Position numbers and translations under genes: made by a program. From Trichoplax adhaerens (lineage: Eukaryota > Placozoa > Uniplacotomia > Trichoplacea > Trichoplacidae): a stretch of 64,000 bases of DNA. Below, in pieces: positions 37,601 through 51,223 of this stretch (position 1 is its first letter; the number at the start of each line of letters is the position of its first letter). Below the pieces are notes generated by a model. The model was not told the DNA's origin. It did not search any database and saw only the letters and a list, made by a program, of their open reading frames with translations. The DNA lies in assembly GCF_000150275.1 (NCBI RefSeq), contig NW_002060948.1, positions 4,042,759 through 4,106,758 on the forward strand, in the 5' to 3' direction.

Positions 37601-40600
37601 GAATTTAATCTTGATGGCTTACTATTTTTGCTATTTCGTACAGCTTGAAATAACTTTATTAGAGCAGTGAATATCTGTGGCTTAATAACGTCTGGCAGGC
37701 TAACATCTGCTTTTATTGCATGCAGTAAGACTGAAGCCAACTTCTCAATAAACAACTCTGTTGATTTCCCTAAATGACTATAAAATCGGCCATTAGTAAA
37801 TTAATGATGCGAGCTTAGGCTAATTGCTTAAGAAAGATCCAGTTTGTATTCATAATTTCAATATAACAATTTTTTAAATTTTAATATAGTTGTTCGATCA
37901 TTGATCTTACCTAGACCACAAGTTTATCAAAATATCCAGTAAACATGAAAGTTCGTACACAATCGATAGGTATGAGCTGCTGGATTCTCTAGTTAACTAT
38001 CAAAAATAGAATTTATTAATCTTGTGCATAGTCTACATTTAAGTGTTGACTCGAATTTACCTGATAATCTAGGCATTCAATTATTTTATTCAAGGTATCT
38101 AGTTTTGCACTATCGTTGATTTCAATTCCGTCAACCTGTTACAAACGAAATCCATTGACAGTTATACATTAAAAGCAATACAATTTTATAAGATATTGAG
38201 TTATTACTGTAATTATCTTTACAACGGATTAAATTGTGAATCAATTAAAATACCTTCGAAATTATAATAGTGAATGTCCTCCAACATTTCAATAACGTTT
38301 GCAACTGAGACGCCTTATCAACTTCGAAATCATTTAACGTCAACTCTAATTCGCCTTCACACTCTATAGTCGTGTTTGTAAGTAACTAAAGTACACATTA
38401 AGACATTTAATACATGTAGGTTAGATTTACCCGTCCATCTTAAGAACGGTAAAGGTATTGTGATGGATAAGAAGAACGGATTGAGGTACTAACGTTGCCT
38501 GCTATCAATTCCGTGCTTTTCTTAAAGGCGTCAACGAAGATACTTCTAATAGAGGTATCCATTCCAGATAATTTAGAACTTGAGAAAAGAATAATTGAGA
38601 ATAGCGTTGTCAACAATAACAATCTCCTAAATCAGTTAGAATCACAACTGGGAGTTAAAACCTGGGTAAAAGCGATAATTCTATTGCCATGATTTGCAAC
38701 GTATACGCAGATGCTTTAATATGGCAACCAATTTCCTTTACGAGAAGGTAAAGGTAAATATTTAATTATGTGTACTGCATTTACATATATATTTATATTT
38801 GTGCTCCACTTCAAAAAGTGGAACAATATTCATATTGAGCCATTTCAAATCGTTGCGTACTTCATTTGATTGTGTAGGTAACTTCTTCAATAATGCGGCT
38901 AAATACTTCCAAAAATTCGGGCTGGAAAAGAATTTTATAACAGGATTCAACATGTATTTTAAGCACTAAGGCAATATGTAATCAAAATAGCAATAATTTA
39001 ATATCCTTACACGGCCCTCAAAGAATCCAAAGCGAGCACCCGATGATCCTTCCATACGTAATATAGGAGTTCCACGGATGAGCACAACAACTGGTACGAT
39101 GCCGAAGGTTCGCTGCTACCAGACGATTGCGAGGTTTCAGAATGATCACGCAGCAACTGCGTTACGAAACTTAAGCAACTCATATCATTAAACCGAACGC
39201 AACGTATTCCATTACTTTTTATCGTTTCCTAGTCATTAGCATATAGAAAAGTGTTAATTAAGTGAGTGAAATTAATTTATCGTAGTATAAGGTATTTACA
39301 ATTACATTTTCTTCCGGTACTTCCAAATTCATTAGTAATACTACCAATCCGGGTTGTGTTTGCATAATAACAATAAGTACTTCCAATATCGCTTCCTTAA
39401 CTTTCAAGTCCTAACGATTTAAGAACTCTCTTAATTTCGAGTTCGAATTAATTTAAGTTTTTAATGAGAACTACGTTATTACTATACTATTACCGTGTCT
39501 TTCATTCGTAAATGAGAGATGAGAAGATCTCTTAAAGTTTCAGCATCATGTCCCAAATTTGCGTAAATAGACATCGGAACGTTCTTTTATAATAATCATA
39601 ATTAAGAATGTCATCACAGATTACCGTTAAAAATGCAGATATTAGATAATGATATAATTGAACGATCGCAAATTATATAACTATATCTAACCAGACAAAG
39701 ATTCTTAAATAAATTCAGAGCAATTGTTAAGAGTCGCGGGTTCCAGCGGCAAAACAAGTATGAAGACGTTGATAATAACAATCTGTCATGCTCTGCTTTA
39801 TACAAATTACAATAAATGATGGTTACATGAAAATTTAAAGACAACACGAAATTTATAGCGTGTGCACTTATGAAAATCAACTAACCTCCTGGAAATATGC
39901 AAGTGTCCATTTCTTTTTCGTTGCTACCTTCCCTGGTTAAGTTCGAAGATTTAGGGATCTGCGTAATAAAAATCTTAGTAGTTTATAAACTATTTGAGAA
40001 ATTTTATTTATAAAGGTTTTACAAAGGTTGTTGCTAACCGATATTAATTCGTATAGGCGTAAAATAATTTTGAGGGTCGACTTTAAAATTTGAACAGGCA
40101 TAACGTTCCTTTCACTGTATAAAATGTATAAGCATATCTTACATTGTGACCAAATAGTAGAATCTAAGGCATTAACAGAAGATTTTAATACCTGGGTTGA
40201 TAACTACGAACCATGCTAGTGCCGGCAGATAAAATGTTTACCAGTTTAACTAGACAATTATCGCATTTTCGTACAGTTTGAAGAAAATAACTACTTAAAG
40301 TCGTTAAATTATTAAAAATTGATGATTTCATTTCAAGATCAGAGTGGAGAGCAATTTCAATAATTTCCAGGCATAACAAACCTATCCAGCAATTCAAATA
40401 ATGGTTTGAGATGTTACATTTTTGTTCAGTACTACAACGTCATAAATTATTTGCCTATCACTTAATCGGACAAAAGGTTACCAATTTGTTCTTGCTCCCT
40501 CGGATCGCTGAAATTCCAACGATGTAAATCCGTAAAAATATGAATTACTACAAAATTAATTGTGGCTAATAAATCGGTTTGGAAATTGAATGTGTGATCT

Positions 40601-43600
40601 TTTAGATTGCTATTTCCCAGTGTCTTATACTGATCGTGAATTGATAACAAAGAATCTCGAACAAGGGTTAAGAAGTTTAAAGTCATTGAATAATATCTCG
40701 CTCGCTTTTCATATGCTAGTATTATTGAACCAATACTTCCACCATCAAGACTGTAAATAAGATAATTATTTTGGTATAATTACCAAGGTGTTAAGAAATA
40801 TTGTAAAATAAGGAGAAGAATGTCTATACCTAAACGGATCATTATAAATATCACTTGTAGAGTAAGGCAAAAATCTTGTATGAATTAAATCCTCAAAAGC
40901 CTACATAATTAGGAACAAAGTTAGAATTCAGCGTATGTAGTTAACTGCATCAGTTGATTAATTATAAAATTAATGAAAGGCTTTTACAGAGCTTAGAACT
41001 AATGAAAATTTTTCGTGAAATAGTTACCTGTAGCGGCTCGTGCTTTATTGTGGTAACAATGCAACTTATACACTCCGTGATTAAATCAGATGCTGGCCAA
41101 GGCTTAAAGTAATGGCAACGTTCAAGGAATATGTAAGCCCGTGAAATAAATGATGATAAAGCACCAATTAATTCCCAGTTACTATCTAGAATAGATCGTA
41201 CGAGCTTGATAATCTTCTTAACATAGTCGATTATGGGTAACTTGCTAATAGCGATACCTACGTTTTTTAATATAGGAATGGAGAGCATGCATATTATTGA
41301 TCATTTGATAACATATATATACGACGTAGAGATACATCACAAGACATACTTGGATCTTGTAACTGGCTCAAGCATATATCTATCTCAAGAATAAAAAGCT
41401 TCCATGTTGAGTATTCAACTGTCCAAGAAATCGCTGGTTCACCTTTATAAATATGCATCAGTTATTAAATTAATGTCAATAGTAACGTTGAAACAGATAT
41501 TATTCCTGTATTACAATAAATTGTAGCTTGCTACGCTTGTCTGCACGGTAAATAAAAAATATTTTACTGCATGTTTAATCGGTATAACAACAAGCAACCT
41601 TGTAGCATAGTTTTGCCGATAGTTCCCTTCGATATCTTGAAATTAAAAGGATGTTCTATTGCTATGACACAAATAATGTATTTTACTTAAAATGTAGAAA
41701 AATATAGCAGACTTCTAACACTATTAGGCTTTTTGTGAGCCATATAGCATACAATAGCACTAACCTTGAGGGTAGATGAACTTATCTTCTAATAGTTTCC
41801 AAATCGTGCCATCATCAGAAATACACTGAATCTGCCCTGAGCGCGTATCAGAAAGGACCTCGGCATACGTAGTTGCATGTTCCAGTATGGCGTATACCTT
41901 GTCAATTAATTTATATGTAACTGTCTTAGAACCTATTCGTGTAGCCAGGGAAGGTTAAGCGTTATAGTCACAAATAACGAAATTACCTCATTGGCGTTAT
42001 TACCACTAGTTTTTGCAATCTTGGATAGCATATCAAAAAACAGCTCGTGATCGAACGGGAATCTAATACAAAAAATGAATACGCCATTTATATCGGGGTA
42101 AGATTACTATAATAGAATATATTATTATTTGCTAGTCGAACCGGTTCCGTAGTGAAAACAGTAGTAAGGCCATAGTATTTCTCCTTCCCTGTAAAAATTG
42201 TCTAGTTAAAATTTGCAAACGTTTAAACATTACATTCTATTTGGGTATACCGGTTTGTAAAGGCTCCATGATATCTTGTCCGTAATACAGCATATCAATA
42301 ATCTAATTATTGTCTAATAACAAACATATTCATGACAATTATAATCATTAGTTAAAGGATCTCTTGATTAAATAACTTAAAAAGCCACCTAAATATGTTT
42401 TAAAATATGTTGTTACAATTACCTCCGTATCACCAAAAGTATCATTATTGAAGACCATAGCAGACGAAGAGACTAAATCATACACAATTGATTTCCATAC
42501 GAAATCCTACAAAGTTGGGTTTTAGGGCAAATGGTTAATTTTATTCCATGTATGACAAAAAATTTATAAATGTTAAATTTTTAATATTACAACCTCAATA
42601 AACCAGTCACTTTTAACGATATTTCCAAGGAAGCCAAAAACGTCAGCTTTTTGTGCTCTTTTGTTATAGAGCTCGATGGTCTAAAGAAAATGTTTCTGAA
42701 TTACTGTGTAAAAAGCAACTACTGGGTGCTAACCATAAAATATCCTCAATATCAAAGCATACGTATATTTAACGTACGAATACGGCTATATAATATAATT
42801 TAATTTTACGCATTACGAAAATTACATTTTGGGGAGTTGGATCGTTATCGTCAACACAACACTTCGTAACCCAAGCAAGTATGATCGGGCAGACTGGAAT
42901 CTGATTTCCCAATTCTTGAAACATGTTTTCTAGTTCCTACAGCAACAACCGTGTATTTGAGATTACTGGACATAGCGAATATTAAGACGTCGTGGATTAA
43001 CATTAATTAATTGATGTATGATAGAGTCTACAAGTGTAGGGAATATATTACCTTGGACATATTCACATCCCCTAAAGGTCCAACGAGCCTACAGTTATAA
43101 TGTTATATCATGATTTATAAAGTTAAAACTGTTACAAAATTTAAGAAGGAAATAAAGGTATAAAACGAAATTCGTTGTATAAAGATATCCATGCCATTAT
43201 TAAGAATTAAAAATACCTTGAAATTGTGCCATCACAGTACTCACGAAGGCATCTTATACCTAGCATTCTTAGTAGAATTAAACCTGAAGCGTAACTAAGA
43301 GAAGTAGATCCACATGTGTTAGCTTAACTAACTCATATTTTTGCATTATTACAGGATAAAAGAGACAATTTGTTTAAAAATAGATTTTATTTTTAATTAC
43401 CATATTTTGTCTTGCCGAAAGCAGGCATCGTTATTATAATCTATGAAAAATCGATATGGCAAATGCGTTCCAAATTTTGTAACCTAAATATGAATTTGAT
43501 GTTACATAAGTATTTTGGGTGTAAAATAGATCATTTTTATAATGTCCATTATTACAGACCTTTAAAGCATCGATAAACTGCTTAACTGTGACATCGGAAG

Positions 43601-45756
43601 GGCACTCTGCATCAAAGTGATAGGCCATAACGTCCAGTAATACATTCTGTTTAAGGACATGAAATTTTAAAGTGATATTATCTTCCTAATTACTAACTTT
43701 ACGGGTAATTTTTCAAAGATAATGTAAAATATAGGCTGTCATACCAGTTCGTTTATGTACTGTAGTGCCCATTTAGATGACCACTCTTTGATCTATATTT
43801 AATTACAAGCCGAAAATATGTGATTCGATTGTTTAACATTTAATAGCATAACTTTACGATTTCGAAACTATAATCCAATACGCGTATAACTCGTTTTACC
43901 ATCAGCTTCCCGTTTGCTTCTAGTGTTGGGACGTCGGCTTTAGACAGGAATGAGAATTGTTCTACGAGCTATTATTGTTATGAAAAATAAATTTTCATCA
44001 CCTTAGTGCAATTTGAGTATTTACAATATCTTAGAGGCGAAAGCTATTAAACTAGGGAAAATAACCTGCTTCTCTACATTTCCAGCTTTCAGTTCAAGGC
44101 AAAAATTTCGATAGAATTGCTAAAATGAAATAATTATTGGGCGATATCTAATGTTATCTTTGTTCAAATTTTAATTACTATTTCTATTCCAACGATGATA
44201 ATATAGATGCTTTAATGTACAACCTCAGAATTGTTTCCTCCTTTGCGAGTAGCTGATATCATTATACACTTTAACGCTCTGAGGATGTAAAGTCTTTCAT
44301 CCATATAATATTGCATAACCTGCACAATTGTTGTAAGCAATGACGGTGGTAAGAATATGGAAGTTATTTTGACGTAGAACTAAAATTTACTCTGCTTTTA
44401 CATTGACAGCGAATTCATCTCTCTTAGTTTCATCTTCAAGAATTGCCTAATATTTCAAGAATTAAGAAATAATCAAGTACATTGTCATCATTCTTAATGT
44501 TACTGCGTGCAATTATACGGTTTGTAATAGTTTAAAATGGTAATCAGCAAGTTTGTTTGATTATATGATTACTATATAAGGAACTTTTGCAAAAATAACG
44601 CATGAAGGCTGATTTACTTCATGACCAACCTTAATATTACTTCTTTTTCCATCATAAGCGTTTAAAATGTAGCTTAAGGTTAGGATTAAGCTATTCCTTT
44701 CACTACAACTCTAGCATAACGGAAATATATATGAATGGATTACATACACGATTGGTAATTTTAATGAGATGTAGAAGTATTCCGCTTTTTTTCATACTGT
44801 CAGTGTTAAAGAATTGTATTTAAAAAAATAGTGATATCTATCTCACCAATAAGGAGCTGACAGTTTTGACGAGAGCTTGTAAATCTTTATTCTCTTTCTT
44901 GTAGTTGATACTTTTGGCATTTACGCTGCGAAGGTATTATAGTAAATTATTCTTGTTTCAATATTCATGATACAGCAATATAATTACTGATAATAAATTG
45001 ATAATTGGCTTAAGCTATCATCTACAGATAGCATTTAGGCTATTTTGATTAGCTAGTAGAGAAGTCATCAACCTCGATATATTGATATACTTCACACCAA
45101 GTAGCAATCGAGCCTTGTACGCATTCAGCTCTTGTTTCTAAAGGTGTTAAAAATGGAAAGATTATTCGCATTTTTAAAAGTAAAGAATATTGCATACAAC
45201 GTAGAGCTCTTTTAGGCCCAAAAATAGGAAAGATGCCTTGTGAGTTAAAAGTTGCACTTTAAGCATATATACTATCTGAAATTTCATCATAACAGTTATA
45301 CTCGTATCAAGCAGCATTTGATGACGTTACTGTAGAAATTAATTAAAGTACTATATAGCATATCACAGTTAGAAGGATAAATTAGGAGTTAGGCTATACA
45401 CTGGAAAGAATCAGTCATTCAATGAAAGTGCCATTTAACCATTTTAAAAGACAGTAGTCCATCCAAGCAATACAGTATACACTAGACGATGCTATTCCAA
45501 TAAGGTGAAAACGATTGACTCACCTGATCAATGATAGCCTGACTTTGCTCACTGACGAGCAGCCATAAATTGCGATTGCATCTAAGAGATGATTGATAAT
45601 CAATTACAATTAAATCTGTTAAGGATATGAAGAAGAATGCTCTAAAATTGGTTAAAGAATCGATTGCAATTACAGTTGTGCTTCAGTCAGCCAATTTTGG
45701 CTATTATCTAACAAACTTTCCACATCGAACCCTGTTAATGCTTGTGATACCGCCAT
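34670..45756 (-). CDS. NUP188: Nucleoporin NUP188, inner-ring scaffold
   Basis: A large minus-strand gene with dozens of short exons. The start ATG at 45756-45754 opens MAVSQALTGFDVESLL, and the stop is at 34670. Several segments match vertebrate NUP188 from memory, in order: SRAYIFLERCHYF...DLITECISCIV (about 41040-41160), LHRWNFSDPREQEQIG (about 40470-40535), SLMSILLGISRHSFLADAFNFVGVHYER (split here for description, about 36490-36600), KGLSALRQFSPDLTYLV (about 35690-35745), SFGAMLACQTMALTLLN (about 35475-35530) and the C-terminal FFHVMDTMVHRML near 34700. The protein is an alpha-solenoid of the nuclear pore inner ring, partnering NUP93. No membrane segment was seen. The gene lies convergent to LIG3 and head-to-head with fucosyltransferase A. 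Exon borders were not all resolved, but the identity is well supported. Confidence 0.88.
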
Positions 45757-46880
45757 TTTATTTGGATCCAGGTTGATGGAGTGCGCATGGGTACTCTCAG
45801 CTGCCCACTACAGTATAACCAGTGTTTACTACCGCTAGTGACACTGAGCGCACGATACCATCCGTCTACAGCACAGTACCGTGGTGTTAAGCATACGGAC
45901 TCTTAATAATTTTTGTAGTCCGATATTACAGTATGGATTTAGCTTGGCCGGTGTGTACCCGGTGAACATGGACGTTGGTATATTTCAATGGTTCAAGTAC
46001 TGTAAGATCAGTATTTCTCATTGCATGTACCAGTGAGTGATAGTTTGTATTAAAGTTGGAAAATTTTCAAGAAATAAAATTACTCAATGCAGTACTGCAA
46101 TAAATAGTGCTAGAAAACATCAAGAGCCAAATCAGCCAATATTGGCAATAGCTCAAGGTTGTACAGATCTATCTGCGTAGAATTTGAGCCACATTGAAAT
46201 TGTATTTCCTTTTAGAGACATCATTTAAAGGCAACACCCTAGCTGAACAAATCAGAAAATGTTCAGCTACAGTATTGCCTTCAATTATGATTATTGTTCA
46301 GTCAACATCTTTCAATCATACTGTAGTGTATTATACTGTATCAACGTCCATTTTATTTTACTTATTTTAGACCTTCTATCTACGCGCACACTGTCTCGCA
46401 ACAGGGACTTCTCAACGATTTTTCTTCTCCAATAAAACGAGACGGGGAAAAGAATCGTGGAGTAGTCTCTTGCTCGTAGCCTTGCCATTACAGTACATCG
46501 ATGACTAATTACAGTACAGTACATTCACATTCAGTACTGCTTTACAGTACTGTGCACTGTACAGTACAGTACACATTACTTAATCACCATGGTAATTTAG
46601 TAGGCCATGCTGCAGTCATCGACTACTACAGTATTGTGACCGGTGCCGGTAGAGTCAGTGCACTGAGTTTTGCGAGTGTCAGAACTCGCCTGAGTTACTG
46701 TACAGTACAACTGTCCATACAGTAACTCGGGCGAGTTCAGTACAGTAGTCGAAAACGATTTGAGCAAAAAGTTCCAACTACTTGAAACAACTTTATATCT
46801 ATAGTGATTGATTGTTGGACTAGGAATTTATATTCCTGAGAAGAGAATAAATTCAGGTACACTGCTCTGGGTAAGTCAAG
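45757..46880. promoter_or_regulatory. Shared bidirectional upstream region of NUP188 and fucosyltransferase A
   Basis: The 1.1 kb gap between divergent start codons holds a GTACAGTAC block at about 46500-46575, a strong hairpin at 46682-46738, and further single motifs at about 45810, 45880 and 46090. No classical TATA box could be placed with confidence. Confidence 0.45.
46682..46738. repeat. Long hairpin: 21-bp stem with 15-nt loop
   Basis: gaactcgcctgagttactgta (46682-46702) is mirrored by tacagtaactcgggcgagttc (46718-46738). The single difference would be a G-U wobble in RNA, so the stem stays fully paired. The inner end of the stem is itself a TACTGTA/TACAGTA motif. It lies 143 bases before the fucosyltransferase A start. 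Confidence 0.8.
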
Positions 46881-48155
46881 ATGGCGATGACATGGTGGAA
46901 AGTGCCCTTGATAATATGTAGTATACTTGTGTTAGGTATATTCATAAGCTGGAGTATTTTCAGTAAAACGGATAATTATAATCTGGAATATTTTGGGCTA
47001 TCCAGGAAAATTGCAACCACAAGTAGCTACAAATCTGTATCGGCAAATATGACAGCGGGAAAGCCTCAAAATGCCACTAAGATGAAGCTGAAAGCGAGGA
47101 AAACCCCCCCACCTCCTACATGTCGTAAAAAACCGGTTATTTTATTATGGACTGGATGGTTTGGTGGAGATTGGGCGGTATCTCAAGGTAACGTGAAGTG
47201 TGGTAATATGCAGTGTGAAATAACTTCAAATCATGGTCGATATAAGAGTAGTGACGCACTGATATTTCACGGTGTTAGTCCTCAAGTAAGGAACCCGCAT
47301 TATTATCCATCAAAAAGTAGTCGGCCGCCTAAGCAGTTATGGGTTTTTCGCACTATGGAAAATCCCAACATTGCAGAGAGACTAGGATGCAAATTATCAT
47401 CATTCCATAATAACCGATTTCATGCAACAATGAGTTATACACGTCAAGCCGATGTCAGATTATGCTATGGTAAAGTGTTAAAAGAACCCCATGATGCTAC
47501 TAACCACAATAGAAATTATGCTGCCGGTAAAACTAAATTTGCTGCTTGGGTATCAAGTCAATGCTATCCTGGCCGTACTAGTTTTGTCAAAGATTTAAGT
47601 AAGTATATATCTATTGATAAGTTCGGACGGTGTGGTAACCAACGTTGTGCAAAGGATGGATCGTGTATGAAAAGAATTGGATTACAATACAAATTTTATT
47701 TAAGCTTTGAAAACTTCATTTGTAGAGATTATGTAACAGAAAAATATTATCGAAATGCGATCGATAATAATTTAATCCCGATTGTAGTCGGTGGAGCAAA
47801 TTATAGCGATGATGGGATTGTGCCGCCTCATTCCTACATCAATGCACAAGATTTCAGTACTGTTGAAGAACTAGCGAACTACTTGAAAAAAGTTGCCGCT
47901 AACGATACCTTATACAATAGCTACTTCAAATGGAAAGATTCTTATAAGATCCTTAGTCCATGTTCTGCTACCCAATCTTTTTGTGAATTGTGCCATAAGT
48001 TATGCGATGATAAATGGGTTACTGAGAAATCAAAGAAAACAATTCCTGATCTAACTTATAAATGGGGTGTTCACCGTGATAACTGTGTTAATTATCCTGA
48101 CATTTTCCACAAGGGCAGTGACGGTAAAATTACTATTCATCCAAGAGTTTACTAA
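46881..48155 (+). CDS. GT10 alpha-1,3-fucosyltransferase-like enzyme A, intronless
   Basis: A single uninterrupted frame of 424 residues, against a background of intron-rich genes. Residues about 8-28 form a hydrophobic signal anchor (PLIICSILVLGIFISW), giving a type II Golgi membrane protein. A stem with a Lys/Pro-rich run follows (about 60-85). The N-terminal GT10 domain begins near VILLWTGWFGGDW. The C-terminal donor-binding half has the hallmark YLSFENFICRDYVTEKYY and IPIVVGGANY. Paired cysteines near the C-terminus (CELCHKLCDDKW) and several N-glycosylation sequons are visible. The enzyme is expected to transfer fucose from GDP-fucose to N-acetylglucosamine or related acceptors; acceptor specificity cannot be read from sequence. 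A second, clearly related copy lies convergently at 51224-52444. The start was chosen as the ATG directly before the anchor. Confidence 0.92.
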   Translation: MAMTWWKVPLIICSILVLGIFISWSIFSKTDNYNLEYFGLSRKIATTSSYKSVSANMTAGKPQNATKMKLKARKTPPPPTCRKKPVILLWTGWFGGDWAVSQGNVKCGNMQCEITSNHGRYKSSDALIFHGVSPQVRNPHYYPSKSSRPPKQLWVFRTMENPNIAERLGCKLSSFHNNRFHATMSYTRQADVRLCYGKVLKEPHDATNHNRNYAAGKTKFAAWVSSQCYPGRTSFVKDLSKYISIDKFGRCGNQRCAKDGSCMKRIGLQYKFYLSFENFICRDYVTEKYYRNAIDNNLIPIVVGGANYSDDGIVPPHSYINAQDFSTVEELANYLKKVAANDTLYNSYFKWKDSYKILSPCSATQSFCELCHKLCDDKWVTEKSKKTIPDLTYKWGVHRDNCVNYPDIFHKGSDGKITIHPRVY

Positions 48156-51100
48156 GATAAAAATTAAATACTGTTTTCATTGGCGAAATCCATTTGTACA
48201 ACGTCATGTACTGTAGGGTTTTGGAATATATGATATCAATCACTAGATATTGTCCATTTTATGTATTAAAGCACTATTAGCAAATTAAAGCGGCTGCGAT
48301 GCACTGTTAAAAACTCCATGAACGAAGAACTCCGTCTTCTGCTAGTTTGCACGTATGCACGTATAACGACTATGAAGATAGCAACTGTAATGCGGTACAC
48401 CACGGCAATTTGTAACAATGTCTGATATTATATTGCCAAAACCGCTAGATCGTGATCAAGTGTACAAATATATACGTACTGTCAAATATTATTATAATTT
48501 ATCAGAAGATGTTATGGACTCACTCAGTGACCAGTATACCGTATTACTGTATAATTTTTAAGCTACATAACAAGGTTGCAAATGATAGTTGTAACTTAAT
48601 TCTATTATATGGATTGAAGCTTTGTAAGTGATTGGGTAATAGAACGTGTTATAAAGGTAGTAGTTTGATGTATTGGTATCTCAAATGACAGTCTATCATT
48701 GGTTATTACTAATTAATATTCGTATTTATTGCAATAGAATTTTTATGCCTGAGTCATCAAGCGATGATTACGTTTTTATAGCTATGATATTTAAAGGATT
48801 AGAATGTCCTTATACTGCATTATAACGAATGAATGTTAGCGCTTTGAATCTAAAAATGGCTAATGCAATTTTATTTACTTTTTATGACTGAAGGTAAAAA
48901 ATGTCGAAATCTTATCAATACACTATTTATTTTGTCTCGGTACTCTCTCTAATTCTTGTATAGAGACATAACAATTCTGACTTTTTTTATAACATAAACC
49001 AAATAGCTTTACAACTATAGTGATACGTATTTATCAACTGGTTCGTTTTGGCATGGACTACTAAATACATCCCTGGGATGTATCTAGTAGTCCGTAGTTT
49101 TAGATAGGATATACGAGCTACTTTATCTCTCGAAAAATCTATTAAGCTAGTGAGCTTTTTTGGTTTAATCGGATAAAATGTATGAAATGATACTTAATGC
49201 AAGGCGGTTAAAAGATTTCTATTTCAATACTGCAATGTTTATATAATAACGATATCGAAGAGCTCAGTATGGAGGTTAAAAACAATACCAGAGTAGGCTA
49301 CAAATTCAAAGTTATTTCTTCGGTATTGACACTTTTTGAAAATAATATGCGAATAGTTGTAGAATGTACAGCACCTATTTACTGTTTCGATTTTATCTTT
49401 CTACTGAATTGATCAATAGCGATAAGTACCATAATAATTAATCACAGTTATATACCTCTATTTTGCATGTTCTTGAAACTACAGTATATTTATGAACCGC
49501 AAATAACGATAATACCCACATGTTTGCACTGCAATAATCATTTGAATGGGCAGTCTACTAGTATTGTTTTATTACTATATAATCACCAACATCTGTTGGA
49601 GTTATTATGTTCTGTAATTGAGCAAGTTGAAAGTTATTTACAAAACTAGATTTTCGATGAGGTAGGTGTTGACAATAATTGTTGGAACAGTTTTATGCCT
49701 AGGTAAGTTCATTCTTTTGTACTTTAGTTCAGTCATTGTCAGATGATTGATTTCATAAATTTTTCTTGACATCGAAAAGCTAAAATGTTACATATATATG
49801 CCAGACAGTAAAGTAGTAAGTTAACGTGATTGCGTACTCTGTTAGCTGTACGTAAAAAGTGACTATACTATAAATATCGAATATCAAAGTCATACATTCA
49901 TACTGGATATACACTAATTAATGATAGTTCAACAGTTTTTGCATTAACGCATCCTCCATTATTAAGAGTGATTAATTACTCCAACAGATACTTCAGTATT
50001 AGTTCATCATAATTTTTATTTTGCCGTGTCATATGTATCTACTATAGCCAGAAATATCGTACAATTTGTATAAAGCGACAATACAACGATAGGTACCTTA
50101 AGTTAAACAGTACCGGTCAACAGACAAAATATAATATACAATTATACATGCACAGAAACAGTTTTGAAATTAAATTCAGAAAAGAAATTTTATAATAGAA
50201 TCAACCAGTAAGTACTGTAAATGTTTATATGTCATTTGTATAGAAGGATCACTATGAAAGAGACAAAATTAATCTAATTCTTTAGTAATTTAATTGCAGT
50301 TTACAAAAATAGAAACCATCGTAAATTGTATTAGTAGAATAATTCGATGTAGTAAAGAAGTTTTGCATAGGTATTCTAACCCCCAAAAATTAATAAAATA
50401 ATGTTCAAAATTGCTTTGTGTACAGTATATTCATATGTAAATGAAACATAGGAGACGTTAACATCACAAAATAAAAATTAGTACTACAGTATTGTATATT
50501 AGTAGAAATGTCACAGTCTGAGAAATTGAAAATTACTCCTGTGCTAAGTATTGTTCCATGTCAATAGTAAGGAACATTTCATCTAGTGAAAGACTTCAGG
50601 CGGTATCACTATACCGTATAAACTGTATAGGGAAGATCCCTAGGCTAACAGGCACTTTTAAGCAAAGTAGAAAGAGCTTATTCGAAGATAATACTGTATC
50701 ATATTTCTTTTTTTGATTCAATATTCCCGCACACCAGTGTGATATTACTAATACATACAAATTTTAGAAGACCAATCTTTCAAATAGGCATTACTGTATC
50801 TTTGAAAGCAAGCATGGACTGTGTGATTAGCGACTAGTGATGTGATGAACGATGAATGGCTTTACAATGTCGGCCTACAAAAGATTACACTTTTTTCGAT
50901 CAATGCTAATGATATGTATCAACTTAATTGGTTAATAAAGTCAGTTTCAATCCTCTATTTTATTAGCCGATATTTGACTATTAATGTATCTGCCGTATAA
51001 TCCGCACGTTATACATACGTATTGTCTTCATATTATGTAATTATTAACCAGGACTGAATTACAGCATTGCACTATTAGTGAGAGTTGTCAAATTCTGGTT

Positions 51101-51223
51101 AGGTTTATTGAATCCCTAATTGCTACCTTCTTAAATTTACCGTTGTCAACGCTTATCGATATCAAAATACACAGTTTCAATTCATTTCGCCATTTCTTAA
51201 AAATTGACAGCTTACTTTTGTAC
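48156..51223. other. Gap between convergent fucosyltransferases
   Basis: Three kilobases of AT-rich sequence with no supported exon. The 60-codon frame at 49467-49649 has no splice context or family resemblance. A 39-base palindrome lies at 49055-49093. Confidence 0.45.
49055..49093. repeat. 39-bp near-perfect palindrome
   Basis: ggactactaaatacatccc, one central t, then gggatgtatctagtagtcc. The 19-base arms pair except at one position. It sits about 0.9 kb downstream of fucosyltransferase A. Confidence 0.75.
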
